This document shows, piece after piece, positions 1-9,609 of a stretch of DNA of 64,000 bases. The position numbers and the translations under genes are program-made. The notes under the pieces are model-generated. The model made no database searches and was not told the DNA's origin. It saw only the letters and a list, made by a program, of their open reading frames with translations. Every line of letters begins with the position of its first letter. The first letter of the stretch is position 1. Source of the DNA: JANMEB01 sp041745295 (GTDB taxonomy: Bacteria; Planctomycetota; Planctomycetia; Pirellulales; Pirellulaceae); contig JBGTJE010000028.1 in the NCBI GenBank assembly GCA_041745295.1, positions 98,601 to 162,600 of the forward strand. Direction: 5' to 3'.

Positions 1-683
1 AGCAAGTCATCGATGATTTGAAACGACAAGCCGAACAGTCGTCCGAACTCGGACAAATGCGCGGTCCGAACTGCGTCGGCACTCGCCGTTAAACCACCCA
101 GGTACGCCGCCGCCGAAAACAATGCGGCGGTCTTGCGAACATGAATCGATTCCAGGTCCTCTATTGTAAGCTGCCGGTTTTCGGCCGCCAAATCCGCGGC
201 TTGGCCACCGATCAAATGACAGGCGCCAGCAGCAGTGGCCAGGACTTGGATGCAGCGAACAGCAGTTCCTGCGGGCCGCACTTCGGTGGCCAAGACCTCA
301 AACGCTTGCGTCAACAACGCATCGCCGACGAGGATTGCGGTTGATTCGCCAAACTGGATGTGGCAGGTCGGTCGACCGCGCCGTAGGTCGTCGTCGTCCA
401 TCGCCGGCAAATCGTCGTGGACCAGCGAATAGGTGTGGATCATCTCGACCGCACAAGCCACACCGAGCGCATCGGACGGACGACCGCCGCAGGCTTGATG
501 GGCCAGCAAGACCATCAGCGGACGAAGTCGCTTGCCGGGGGCAAGCAGGCAATATTGAATCGCCTCTTGCAATCGGCGCGGGCAGCCGGGGCTGTACCGC
601 ACGTGCTCCGCCAAGCGATCGTCAATCCTTTGACGCAACGCCTGCATATTGATCAAGTTTGTTTCGAGCGAGCCTAACGCCAT
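1..683 (-). CDS. ispA: (2E,6E)-farnesyl diphosphate synthase-type polyprenyl synthetase (3' end cut by the window)
   Basis: Prenyltransferase that condenses isopentenyl diphosphate with allylic diphosphates in isoprenoid synthesis. Translating the minus strand from the ATG at 683 gives 227 codons without a stop to the window edge. Seen in it: GKRLRP near residue 50, the first Asp-rich motif HDDLPAMDDDD at about 89-99, GDALL, and at the very edge FQIIDDL, the start of the second Asp-rich motif. The C-terminal part lies outside the window. It follows xseA and xseB on the same strand, the usual bacterial xseA-xseB-ispA order. The exact chain length of the product cannot be told from the fragment. 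Confidence 0.93.
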   Translation of the reverse strand, partial: MALGSLETNLINMQALRQRIDDRLAEHVRYSPGCPRRLQEAIQYCLLAPGKRLRPLMVLLAHQACGGRPSDALGVACAVEMIHTYSLVHDDLPAMDDDDLRRGRPTCHIQFGESTAILVGDALLTQAFEVLATEVRPAGTAVRCIQVLATAAGACHLIGGQAADLAAENRQLTIEDLESIHVRKTAALFSAAAYLGGLTASADAVRTAHLSEFGRLFGLSFQIIDDL

Positions 684-781
684 GGCAAAGCCTTGTGGGA
701 GCAAATCGCCAACCTCCACTGTACCAGAAATCAACTTGTATTTATAGCGCAGGAATCGAATGGTACCGATTCTTATTCATA

Positions 782-875
782 GTAGCCATCACGCTCCGCG
801 TGATGAAAGCTGTCCCGACGAGTGGTTACGCGTTTATGGAGAAATCGCTTTCCTCTCGCGGAGCGAGAGGGCTAC
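782..875. repeat. Paired palindromes flanked by inverted GTAGCC/GGCTAC (REP/MITE-like)
   Basis: Between xseB and the prenyl synthase are two perfect hairpins. One is CATCACGC-tcc-GCGTGATG (787-805) and the other is CCTCTCGC-gga-GCGAGAGG (852-870). The pair is bounded by GTAGCC on the left and GGCTAC on the right. Two hairpins bracketed by a short terminal inverted repeat suggest a non-autonomous REP- or MITE-type element. It lies inside an apparent operon, so it could also affect the transcript. No other copy was noticed in the window. Confidence 0.6.
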
Positions 876-926
876 AAACAATCGTCCAACGATCCATAGC
901 AGTGGTTCTGACGGCGATTGCGAACC

Positions 927-1253
927 TTAAAACAACCGGTCGGCTTCTTGTTCGGACGATCGTTTCGCAGCGCCGCTTCGCGGCGGGTCGTTGGTCGACG
1001 GATCCGCAAAATCCTTCAGGCGAGCTGTTCCGTCCGCCTCGACTTTGACCACGAGTGCAATCCGCTCCTCCGCTTCGTGCAACCGCTGGTGGCAATGCCG
1101 CAAATGCCGCAACCCGGCTTCGAAGATTCTCAACGACTCGCTCAAGTCCATATGGCCGGTTTCGAGCTGTTGGACAATAGATTCCAATTGCTTGAGATGG
1201 TGCTCAAAGCTCTCCGCAACGATTTCGTCCGGCGGTTTTTGTTTTTTGCTCAT
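927..1253 (-). CDS. xseB: Exodeoxyribonuclease VII small subunit
   Basis: Small subunit of exonuclease VII, which degrades single-stranded DNA to oligonucleotides together with XseA. The 108-residue protein carries the family signature FEHHLKQLESIVQQLETG (residues about 16-33) and then LSESLRIFEAGLRHLRHCHQRL, a helical hairpin region. The C-terminal tail, after about residue 80, is polar and poorly conserved. It lies 106 bp downstream of xseA and 243 bp upstream of the prenyl synthase, all on the minus strand, which supports co-transcription. The length is slightly above the usual 70-90 residues because of the tail. Confidence 0.93.
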   Translation of the reverse strand: MSKKQKPPDEIVAESFEHHLKQLESIVQQLETGHMDLSESLRIFEAGLRHLRHCHQRLHEAEERIALVVKVEADGTARLKDFADPSTNDPPRSGAAKRSSEQEADRLF

Positions 1254-1359
1254 AACTATTGGTCCCGACTAAATGCTAACCCGTGAGCCAAAAGCCTTCT
1301 CACTCTGCCCTCTCTCCCGGAAAAATGGAACGAAACTGTTTTTCGAATTGGTTCAAATG

Positions 1360-2592
1360 CTATGAATCATTTGGGAGAGTGTTTTCTGTCCAGCGCCGCT
1401 CGACTCGACTTTGGAGGCGACCTTTCGAAAGTTGTGTTTCGATCAAGACCCCTTCGCGAACTTGTTCCACATCGGTCAGCGGCTGTCGATCTTCACCGAG
1501 CGTCAGGCTATAGCCGCGCGACAATACCTGGATCGGACTGATCGCTTGAAGACGCGCGGCAAGCTCCGCGGCTTTGGATTGATGGCGGCGAAACGAATGC
1601 ACCAACCCGCGGGCGACCCGATCACCGCATTGATCACAATACTGCCAAGCCAATTGAATTCGATCCAGCGGCCGCCGCAGCGTCGGATGACTGGTTACTG
1701 CCGTCAGTCGCTCCCTGGCTTGATCGGCGCGGCGCGTCAACGCCGACCGCAAACGAGATGACCATTGCTCGAGCCGGTGCGCGATCTGACGTCCGTCGGG
1801 AACGATCAGTTCGCCGGCCTGGCTGGGAGTCAGTGCTCGAACGTCGGCAACCAAATCGCAAAGTGTCACGTCGACTTCGTGTCCGACCGCGGAAATGACC
1901 GGAAGGCGGCAAACAAATACGGCCCGCACGACGCGTTCGTCGTTGAAGCAAGCAATGTCTTCCTGGCTGCCGCCGCCGCGAGTCACGATCAGGGCCTCAA
2001 GAGCCGGCCGCATCCGCTCGGCCGCCGAAATGGCTTCGACAATCTGCGGTGGCGCGGTGTCCCCTTGGACTTGGGTCGGAAATAGATACAGCTCCACGTC
2101 GCGCCAGCGGCGACGGATCACTTGGATGACGTCGTGAATGGCGGCCCCAGCCGGACTGGTGACAATTCCTATCCGCCGCGCGTAATTCGGCAAGGATTTC
2201 TTGTGCTGCGCATCGAACAACCCTTCGGCCTTGAGCTTTTGAAAGAGTTGTTGAAACGCCAATTGCTGAGCGCCGATTCCAAACGGCTCAAGCTGGTGGA
2301 CGATCAGTTGATATGTCCCCCGCGGGCCATAGAGTTGGATCGCGCCGCGGCAGACAACTTCTTGGCCGTCTTCAAGCTGGAAGCGGAGCCGCTGTGCTGT
2401 CGATCGCCAAATCGTGGCCCGGATTTGAGACGCCTTATCCTTGAGCACAAAATAAACATGGCCGGAACTGGAGGTCGTGAGATCGACGATTTCGCCCGCA
2501 ACGGCAACGCGGACGAACGACGATTCGACCACCTGTTTGAGCTGCAGTGTCAGCTCGGATACGGACAAAATGTTTTCAGGATCGGCCGTCAT
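1360..2592 (-). CDS. xseA: Exodeoxyribonuclease VII large subunit
   Basis: Catalytic subunit of exonuclease VII. The 410-residue protein begins with an OB-fold nucleic-acid binding domain (about residues 8-105, with VAGEIVDL and GHVYFVLKD). The catalytic core follows, with RIGIVTSPAGAAIHDVIQV and the family hallmark VTRGGGSQEDIACFND. A helical region comes next, and the conserved tail contains VLSRGYSLTL. It is the first gene of a minus-strand set with xseB and the prenyl synthase. The ATG start is in the normal position before the ILSVSELT segment. Length is typical for the family. Confidence 0.96.
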   Translation of the reverse strand: MTADPENILSVSELTLQLKQVVESSFVRVAVAGEIVDLTTSSSGHVYFVLKDKASQIRATIWRSTAQRLRFQLEDGQEVVCRGAIQLYGPRGTYQLIVHQLEPFGIGAQQLAFQQLFQKLKAEGLFDAQHKKSLPNYARRIGIVTSPAGAAIHDVIQVIRRRWRDVELYLFPTQVQGDTAPPQIVEAISAAERMRPALEALIVTRGGGSQEDIACFNDERVVRAVFVCRLPVISAVGHEVDVTLCDLVADVRALTPSQAGELIVPDGRQIAHRLEQWSSRLRSALTRRADQARERLTAVTSHPTLRRPLDRIQLAWQYCDQCGDRVARGLVHSFRRHQSKAAELAARLQAISPIQVLSRGYSLTLGEDRQPLTDVEQVREGVLIETQLSKGRLQSRVERRWTENTLPNDS

Positions 2593-2646
2593 CGTTGTTC
2601 ATTCGACTTAGTAAATCGACCTCAACTTGAGTCCAACCCAGCTTGT

Positions 2647-2743
2647 GTCATTCCGGGCTGAGACCCGGAATCCACATTTCAAGGAAGGAGGAATTGCCAT
2701 ATCGCGCAGACCGAAATTGGATTCCCGCCTTCGCGGGGATAAC
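2647..2743 (+). repeat. Dispersed palindrome GTCATTCCGGGCTGAGACCC (copy 1)
   Basis: Begins with a GTCATTCCGGGCTGAGACCC palindrome (CCGGG/CCCGG arms), then a spacer ending in GGAGGAATTGCCATATCGCGCAG, then a second small palindrome ATTCCCGCCTTCGCGGGGAT. Related copies lie at 24169, 24320 (inverted) and 55296. All are intergenic. The gap between xseA and guaB (2593-3028) otherwise shows only the GTGCCACTGG repeat at 2916 and, by inference, two divergent promoters. Confidence 0.7.
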
Positions 2744-2915
2744 TAATTGCTGCTCGGTTCGATTCGGATAGGCATTTTAAGCGAAAGTTCGCGCGAAGAG
2801 TGATTCAACCTCCCAGCGCTTCAATGTAACAAAGAGTGGTGAGTTCCGCCTTACCGACGGTCGTTGTCAAGCCGCAATTCCGGCCCCATAATGCTCCATT
2901 CCTTTTGTGGCCGAA

Positions 2916-2938
2916 CACTGGCAGAGCCAGTGGCACAC
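2916..2938 (-). repeat. Dispersed repeat GTGTGCCACTGGCTCTGCCAGTG (copy 1)
   Basis: A 23-bp palindromic word (CACTGGC-aga-GCCAGTG core plus GCACAC flank). The same word occurs at 49402 and 49445 in opposite orientations, and a variant lies at 25961. It sits in the intergenic region upstream of guaB. Confidence 0.65.
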
Positions 2939-3028
2939 AAGCCGAAGAATTCCCTAGGGGCATGAGTCGTCCTGGCGATCATCGAAAGTCTCCGTCTGGG
3001 GCGGCGGCCTTGAACCTTGAGGTTGGCA

Positions 3029-4501
3029 ATGAAGCGCACGATTCGATCGATGGCCATCACTTTCGATGATGTTTTGCTGGCGCCGCAGATGAGCAAGATC
3101 GTTCCGGCGGACGTCGACGTCACCACGCGGCTGACGCGGCGGATTCGCCTCAACATCCCGCTTCTCAGTTCGCCGATGGACACAGTCACCGAAAGCGCCA
3201 TGGCGATTGCGCTCGCAAAGGTTGGCGGCTTGGGTGTGATTCACAAGAACATGTCGATCGAGTTGCAGACCAAAGAAGTCCACAAAGTGAAGCGCAGCGC
3301 CAACGGCGTGATCGACGATCCGGTGACCTTGCCCCCCGAAGCAACCGTGGGCAACGCGCGGGAGATCATGGACCAGCAAAATGTCTCGGGTGTGCCGATT
3401 GTGCTAGCGGATCGAACTTTGGTCGGAATATTGACGCGCAGAGATTTGCGGTTTCTCGAATCTTTACAAACTAAAATCTCGGAAGTAATGACCAAAGACC
3501 CGTTGGTGACGGCGAGGGGAATCGTATCGCTTGCACAAGCTGAGAAAATTTTAACGGATAAAAAAGTGGAGAAACTTTTACTGGTTGACGAATCTAACAA
3601 ACTATTGGGCCTCATCACGATCAAAGACATTGACATGATGAAGCGGTTCCCAAACGCTTGCAAAGATGCGCAAGGTCGCTTGCGGGTTGGCGCCGCTGTT
3701 GGCGTCAAAGATTTGGAGCGGGCGGAACGGCTGATCGACAACGATGTCGACGTGTTGGTCGTCGATAGCGCCCATGGTCACTCGAGCAATGTGATCGAAA
3801 CGGTCAAAGCGATCAAAAGTCGTTGGGATATCGACGTGATCGCCGGCAATGTGGCGACAGCCGAAGGCTGCCGCGCGTTGATCGATGCCGGTGCCGACGC
3901 CGTCAAGGTCGGGATCGGACCAGGTTCGATTTGCACGACGCGAGTGGTCAGCGGGGTGGGCGTTCCGCAAATCACGGCCATCATGGACGCGGCCGAAGTT
4001 GCGGATGAACACGACATACCTGTGATCGGCGATGGCGGAATCCGTTACAGCGGAGACATCACCAAAGCGATCGCGGCCGGGGCTTCGAGCGTGATGATCG
4101 GCGGCTTGTTCGCCGGTCTAGTCGAGAGCCCGGGCGAGATGATTTTGTACCAGGGTCGCAGCTTCAAAGTTTACCGAGGGATGGGCTCGCTGGGCGCGAT
4201 GTACAAAGGCTCCAGCGAACGATACCGCCAAAGTCGAGACGACGGACTTGCAAAATTCGTTCCAGAAGGCGTCGAAGGTCGCGTTCCCTTCAAGGGGAAT
4301 TTGGGCGACTTCGTCTACCAACTGGCCGGAGGCTTGCGAGCCGGAATGGGATACTGCGGTACCCAAACGATCGAACAGTTGCGCACCGAGGCGCAATTCA
4401 TACAAGTTTCTTCGGCGAGTGTAAGAGAGAGTCACCCCCATGACATCGCGATCACACAAGAGTCGCCCAACTACAGCGCCGAAAGTTCGCGGACGGACTA
4501 A
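3029..4501 (+). CDS. guaB: Inosine-5'-monophosphate dehydrogenase
   Basis: Oxidises IMP to XMP with NAD+, the committed step of GMP synthesis. The protein begins with the TIM-barrel signature TFDDVLLAPQ. It has two CBS domains inserted at about residues 95-210, then the barrel again with the active-site Cys loop GIGPGSICTTRVVSG, the GDGGIRYSGD phosphate-binding segment and the flap region YRGMGSLGAM. It ends with the typical HPHDIAITQESPNYS tail. The ATG at 3029 has a GAGG-like site upstream. An in-frame TTG at 3017 and ATG at 3050 are alternatives. Its 3' end overlaps the next gene by 62 bp. Confidence 0.97.
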   Translation: MKRTIRSMAITFDDVLLAPQMSKIVPADVDVTTRLTRRIRLNIPLLSSPMDTVTESAMAIALAKVGGLGVIHKNMSIELQTKEVHKVKRSANGVIDDPVTLPPEATVGNAREIMDQQNVSGVPIVLADRTLVGILTRRDLRFLESLQTKISEVMTKDPLVTARGIVSLAQAEKILTDKKVEKLLLVDESNKLLGLITIKDIDMMKRFPNACKDAQGRLRVGAAVGVKDLERAERLIDNDVDVLVVDSAHGHSSNVIETVKAIKSRWDIDVIAGNVATAEGCRALIDAGADAVKVGIGPGSICTTRVVSGVGVPQITAIMDAAEVADEHDIPVIGDGGIRYSGDITKAIAAGASSVMIGGLFAGLVESPGEMILYQGRSFKVYRGMGSLGAMYKGSSERYRQSRDDGLAKFVPEGVEGRVPFKGNLGDFVYQLAGGLRAGMGYCGTQTIEQLRTEAQFIQVSSASVRESHPHDIAITQESPNYSAESSRTD

Positions 4502-5732
4502 CCCCAAAAAAACTGCCCCCCGGCGTTGGCTCTCGATTGCCTATCGGTGGGGCACTCACGGTCTGCTCGCCGTGGCCGCGACAACCGCAATTGCCCAATC
4601 AAACGAGCCGCAACGATTCAGTCCTCCCGTTCACGTGCAACCAGTCGGGTTGCAAAACGTTTTGCGAACTTCGGGATCCGAAGACCTGTACGGCGACGAT
4701 GAAAACGGCCTTCGTTGGCAGTCGGCCGATCAAAGCCACCGCCGACCCGCATCCGAAGTTCCCGCCGACAATGCCGTTTATCGCAAGTCGGTGGACGAGG
4801 GAGAGGACAATCGCGTTCAAGGGATCCTGATTAAAGACGATTCAGAAGCGAATCCGCCGCTCGCCGCTCCGATCGATGATCCATATTCTGATCGAAAGCC
4901 CAATCTGCGCACCGAGCACGGCGACAGCATTGCGGACTCTGCTTCCCTTCGCCGCTCCAGCAAGGGCAAACGTCGCGGTATCACTGCCGGCTATCAAGAA
5001 AAACAATCCCTTGGCGACCCGCTCCAAGAAAAACCTCAAGCGAACGGAGATCAAGATCCGCAGATTGGCGCGCAAAAGGAATCGACTTGCGGCGAGTATC
5101 GCCAGGAGTTGCTCAATCAGCCTATTACATCGTTGGATATCAATATCAGCGCCCCTCGTCCGAGCGAATTAGAACAACAAGACATCGACAAATCGTTGCT
5201 CACGCGCACGTGGTCGGATCGTCTGGGCAATGTGCTGGCGCAAGGGAAGTTGATCGATGTGCGTCAAGGATATGTCATTGTCGAGACCGATGGCGGCCGC
5301 CAAAACATTTCGGTTGCCCGCTTGAGTGACGCCGATCTCGGTGCCATCGCCGCAGTCTGGCGCGTACCGACGGAGTGCACCATCGGCGATATGGGAATGA
5401 CCGAACGCTGCTGGGCTCAACAAACCTACACTTGGAAGGCATCCGATCTCTGCCACAAGCCGCTGTATTTTGAGGACGAGCAATTGGAACGCTACGGACA
5501 TTCGGCCGGGCCGGTATTGCAGCCGATCAAGTCCACGGCGCATTTCTTCGTTCGAATGGTAACCTTGCCTTGTCAGATGAAACATCATCCGATCAACGAA
5601 TGCCAATACGCGTTGGGCTTTTATCGCCCGGGCAACTGTGCGCCTTGGCTCATCGACCCGATGCCGTTGTGCTTATGTGGCGTTCCCGAGGAAGCCGCCT
5701 TCTCCACTTCCACGGATTGCAATCTCCCCTAA
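4440..5732 (+). CDS. Secreted or membrane-anchored Cys-rich protein of unknown function
   Basis: A 430-residue protein of unrecognised function. A basic N-terminus is followed by a hydrophobic stretch at about residues 38-53 (HGLLAVAATTAIAQS), consistent with a signal peptide. A long polar, low-complexity region follows (about 55-235). The last 190 residues look folded and contain several Cys (ECTIGDMGMTERCW, DLCHKPLYFEDEQLERYG, LPCQMKHHP, PGNCAPW, CLCG). The start overlaps the end of guaB, so the two are probably co-transcribed. A strong terminator follows at 5764. The C-terminal region resembles hypothetical proteins I associate with planctomycetes, but I cannot assign a role. Confidence 0.85.
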   Translation: MTSRSHKSRPTTAPKVRGRTNPKKTAPRRWLSIAYRWGTHGLLAVAATTAIAQSNEPQRFSPPVHVQPVGLQNVLRTSGSEDLYGDDENGLRWQSADQSHRRPASEVPADNAVYRKSVDEGEDNRVQGILIKDDSEANPPLAAPIDDPYSDRKPNLRTEHGDSIADSASLRRSSKGKRRGITAGYQEKQSLGDPLQEKPQANGDQDPQIGAQKESTCGEYRQELLNQPITSLDINISAPRPSELEQQDIDKSLLTRTWSDRLGNVLAQGKLIDVRQGYVIVETDGGRQNISVARLSDADLGAIAAVWRVPTECTIGDMGMTERCWAQQTYTWKASDLCHKPLYFEDEQLERYGHSAGPVLQPIKSTAHFFVRMVTLPCQMKHHPINECQYALGFYRPGNCAPWLIDPMPLCLCGVPEEAAFSTSTDCNLP

Positions 5733-5763
5733 CAAATCATGTCTTGAGAGCGATTGGCTCGCG

Positions 5764-5799
5764 GAACGACCACGGCGCACAACCGTGGTCGTTCTTTTT
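5764..5799 (+). terminator. Rho-independent terminator
   Basis: A perfect 12-bp stem (GAACGACCACGG / CCGTGGTCGTTC) with a 7-nt loop is followed by TTTTT. It lies 31 bp after the stop of the secreted protein and would end the guaB transcript. The rest of 5800-6041 shows no gene. Confidence 0.9.
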
Positions 5800-6041
5800 C
5801 TTGAGAGCGAGTTGCACGTCCGTCGCAGCGCACGCCTTCCCTCAAACCGACGCCATTGACCTCTTCGTTTAACGCAGCCGCGGGCGCCGGCGTATAACTG
5901 GTGTAAGTTGCCGTCGCCCTCGGCTAGGCGATAAACGAAGTGGGGCGATCGGCTCCTAAAAAAACCACCTATCGCTTGATCCTACAAGAACGACGCCGCG
6001 ACCGAGTCGCTGGGTCGGCGATCGATTGGTGGGATGGCGAA

Positions 6042-9000
6042 CTAAGCGCCGGCAGAAACTTCAGTTTCCAAACAATAGAACTGGATCTCGGTAGTACGAT
6101 CGGCTTTCAGGATGCCGTCTTCGGTTTTTGCATTGGGCGCTACGAGCAAATTGAATTGCCCGCGACGCAAGTTTGTGGCCAACTCGTTGAAACATTGTGT
6201 CACTCGCTGGCTGGCGGACGATGGTGTGATGGGTTGACGCACGGTTTGTGTTGCGCCACCTTTCTCCACGCTCAATCCAGTTGAATTACCGGCAGCGGTC
6301 GGATTGCTGATCGTCCACAACTCGGTGCCGCTTGTCCCTACGCTCGCGCTGAAAAACAGAGTCGTCGTTCCAGAGGTCAGAAGTGTCGGGTTGGAACTCG
6401 ACGCCCCCGGGTTGATATCGGCGGCAAGCGCTGTTCCGAACACAAAGCCGGGGCTGCGCCACAGTTCTCGCCCGTGCGTTCCATCGTCTGCCGAGAAAAA
6501 CAACGTGCTGTTGTGATTGACAAAGTTGGCGGGAAGAGAACTCCCCGAACCCGGTTTGATGTCCGATACCAAAACCGTACCGTTCGCCGAGCCGTTGCTC
6601 CGCCATAATTCCTTGCCGCTCGTCCCGTCATTTGCGGCAAACATTAGTTGTCCGTTCAGGTTGAGCAGATTCTCCGGCGTGGAACTTAATGGGCCTGTGT
6701 GGATGTCCTTGACCAGCGTCGTGCTAGGCGCCGCGCCATAGCTTTTCCAAAGCTCTGCTCCATGCGTCCCATCCTCGGCGACGAAGAACAAGGCTCCCTT
6801 TACGTTCGTGATGTCTTGGGGATTGGAGGCAGGTAGCCCGGGACGGATATCATTCAGCAGTAACGTATTCGCGGTTGTTCCAGTCGATTTCCACAACTCG
6901 CGACCATTTAACCCGTCGTTCGCGCTGAAATAAACAATTCCATTCACATTGGTCAAATCTCGCGGGACCGAACCAATCGCGCCGGGACGAATATCTTTGA
7001 CAAATTTCGTACCCGACGTTGACCCGTTACTTCGCCATAGTTCGACTCCATGAATCGGATCGTAAGCGGTGAAGTACAGAATCCCTTTGACATTGACCAA
7101 GTAGCCAGGAGAGGAACTACCAGCACCGGGATGAATATCAGCGACTTGGGTCGTACCTCCTTCAGTGCCATCGCTCTGCCATAATTCCCAACCGCTGGCG
7201 GCTGAAAATGCGGAGAATAGCAACAACCCGTTTAAGTTGGTTAATTGCTTTGGGGCCGAGCCAGCGGTACCGGCATTGATGTCTCTTACGCGCACGGTCC
7301 CGGCACTGGTGCCATCGCTCTTCCACAACTCTCGGCCCGACGAGTCGGCAGCCGTAAAGTATAACGTGCCGCCGATGTTGGTTAGTTTTTCGGGAACGGC
7401 GCCAGTGGCGCCGGCCAAAATGTCCAGAACCAGACCGGTCCCACTGGGCGTGCCGTCGCTACGGAACAATTCACGTCCGATGTCGGGGCGATAAGCGTTG
7501 AAAAAAATCGTGCCATTGACGTTGGTGATATAGCGAGGATCCGACGCACCAAATGACGCCACAATGTCAATCAGACCCAGTTCCAAAGGCGGTGTCGGCG
7601 GACCAACGCCGGCGCCTGATACGTGGGGGCCTATTACACCTTGTCCCCGAACTCCGGGACCAGTCACACCTGGCCCACGTATTCCGAGATCATTCACACT
7701 GGGATTTGGGACTGTCGGTTCACCGCCGCCGTCCATGACCCAGAGCTCGCGCCCATGCGTTCCATCGGTAGCTCGGAAAAACAACCTGCCGTTGACGGGG
7801 GTCAGTCCGTAAGGGTTTGAATCGTTTCCGTAGTAATTGCCGAACGGACCGGGAAATCCACCGGGGAACAGATCCTGCACAAGCGACGTGCCAGATGAGT
7901 CGCCATTGCTCTTCCAAAGTTCAATACCGCTCGAAGAGGAGTCTATAGGAAAAAAGACACTCCCGTTAAGGTTGGCAATCGCTCCCGAAGCTGTTCCGGA
8001 GCCAGAAATGATGCTCGTCGTTCCGATCGAAGTTCCGTCTGACTTCCAAAGTGCATTGGAGCTGGCATCTCGGAAAGGGAAGTAATTGGTCCGGAAGAAT
8101 AACGTACCCTGGACATTCGTCAGATTTTCGACTTGAACGACTGTTCCTCCAAATGGACTACTTTCAAACTCTGTGATCTGGACCGTCCCGCCTTCTGTTC
8201 CGTCACTTTTCCAAAGTTCTGTGCTCGTGTAGCGCGAATAACCGTATGTAAAGGCGTAGGCAAGGAAGTAGAGGGTGCCATTGACATTGGCAAACCGGTT
8301 CGGATCCGATGAAATGGGTGCGTAGGGCGAATAGTCATCATTTCCTGGCTTGAGGTCCTTTATCAAAAGAGTTCCTACCTCAGTTCCATCGCTCTTCCAC
8401 AACTCATTTCCATGCGTGCCATCATCTGCTCCGAAAAACAATGTGCCGTTGACATTAATAAGATGATACGCGTACGAGCCCATACTCCCGGGATTGATAT
8501 CCTTGACCAAGCTGGTTCCGGAAGCCGTCCCATCACTTTTCCATAACTCGATTCCGCTCGTTCCATCGTTGGCTCGCAAGAACAACGTGCCATTGACGTT
8601 ATAGAGATTCGGTCCCTGGCCCTCGTCCGGAATTCCGTCATCGATTCCGGATCGGATGTCTTTGACCAACGCGGTTCCCGCACTAGTGCCGTTGGACTTC
8701 CAAAGTTCCCATCCGCTGATGCCGTCATTTGCTAGAAAGAATAGCGTGCCGTTCACGTTGGTGAGAGCTTGTGGATTCGTGTCGTTGACCCCGGCTTGAA
8801 TGTCCTTGACCAGCGTGGTTCCAGCGCTGGTTCCGTCGCTCTTCCAAAGTTCGAGCCCGCTGGTTCCGCCGTTCGCAGTAAAAAACAATCTGCCATTGAC
8901 GTTGGTCAAGAACGCCGGCGTAGAACTTGCGTTGCCAGGATTGATATCCTTGACCAAGATCGTCCCCGCAACCGTTCCATCGCTCTTCCAAAGTTCCATG

Positions 9001-9239
9001 CCAGCGATTCCATCGTCGGCAGTAAAGAAGACTGTGTTGTTGACGTTGGTGAAAATTTGAGGATCGGATCCAACAGAGCCCGGCCTGATGTCGATCAGTG
9101 CCGGCGTTCCGGCGAGCAGCGTCCGCTGCTCGAGTCGCTCTAACGCCAAACGCTCACGGTCGTTTTCGATGCGGCGGGGCGATCGGATCCGACCGGGCAT
9201 GTTCGATTTCGAGCGTTGATTCGTTGGGTTACCAATCAT
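6042..9239 (-). CDS. ELWxxDGT repeat protein, cell-surface type
   Basis: A large repeat protein of 1065 residues from the ATG at 9239, which has GGAG seven bases upstream. Near residues 34-44 is LERLEQRTLLAG, the LExRxLL motif found near the N-terminus of many planctomycete surface proteins. The rest is about 18 units of roughly 45-50 residues built on TNVNGTLFF...DGT.G.ELWKSDGT..GT.LVKDI.PG, a beta-propeller-like pattern. Halfway, a linker of five xGPGV-like pentads (GIRGPGVTGPGVRGQGV and following) splits the units into two blocks. The last 95 residues are unique. Role unknown; a secreted or surface protein is likely. Confidence 0.88.
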   Translation of the reverse strand: MIGNPTNQRSKSNMPGRIRSPRRIENDRERLALERLEQRTLLAGTPALIDIRPGSVGSDPQIFTNVNNTVFFTADDGIAGMELWKSDGTVAGTILVKDINPGNASSTPAFLTNVNGRLFFTANGGTSGLELWKSDGTSAGTTLVKDIQAGVNDTNPQALTNVNGTLFFLANDGISGWELWKSNGTSAGTALVKDIRSGIDDGIPDEGQGPNLYNVNGTLFLRANDGTSGIELWKSDGTASGTSLVKDINPGSMGSYAYHLINVNGTLFFGADDGTHGNELWKSDGTEVGTLLIKDLKPGNDDYSPYAPISSDPNRFANVNGTLYFLAYAFTYGYSRYTSTELWKSDGTEGGTVQITEFESSPFGGTVVQVENLTNVQGTLFFRTNYFPFRDASSNALWKSDGTSIGTTSIISGSGTASGAIANLNGSVFFPIDSSSSGIELWKSNGDSSGTSLVQDLFPGGFPGPFGNYYGNDSNPYGLTPVNGRLFFRATDGTHGRELWVMDGGGEPTVPNPSVNDLGIRGPGVTGPGVRGQGVIGPHVSGAGVGPPTPPLELGLIDIVASFGASDPRYITNVNGTIFFNAYRPDIGRELFRSDGTPSGTGLVLDILAGATGAVPEKLTNIGGTLYFTAADSSGRELWKSDGTSAGTVRVRDINAGTAGSAPKQLTNLNGLLLFSAFSAASGWELWQSDGTEGGTTQVADIHPGAGSSSPGYLVNVKGILYFTAYDPIHGVELWRSNGSTSGTKFVKDIRPGAIGSVPRDLTNVNGIVYFSANDGLNGRELWKSTGTTANTLLLNDIRPGLPASNPQDITNVKGALFFVAEDGTHGAELWKSYGAAPSTTLVKDIHTGPLSSTPENLLNLNGQLMFAANDGTSGKELWRSNGSANGTVLVSDIKPGSGSSLPANFVNHNSTLFFSADDGTHGRELWRSPGFVFGTALAADINPGASSSNPTLLTSGTTTLFFSASVGTSGTELWTISNPTAAGNSTGLSVEKGGATQTVRQPITPSSASQRVTQCFNELATNLRRGQFNLLVAPNAKTEDGILKADRTTEIQFYCLETEVSAGA

Positions 9240-9609
9240 GTTGTGACTCCACGTCAAACCAGTGATTTTGTATACGTACACCGCGTGGCATCCGGCGGAC
9301 ACCTGGCGTCCCGATTGTACTTTGCCGGAAATTGGGATGCCACAAATGCCAATAGATCTTGGGCTGATCGGACCTCTAGACCTCCGCTCAACTCGCGCGG
9401 AACGCAATGATTAGATCCATCTGCGATCCTTGATGGATTCGCGTACCTTGAGCCGTAGGGGGCGATGCGCCTAATACTAATCCCGCAATCACAACGAAAA
9501 CGGTTCGCAAAAAATCAAAAGTTCTTGGTCGAATTGGCCATGCCGGCCCAAATTCGACACACGAGTCCGCAGCATACCAATTTGGTTGTGCCGTTCGTTT
9601 TCTAAAGCC

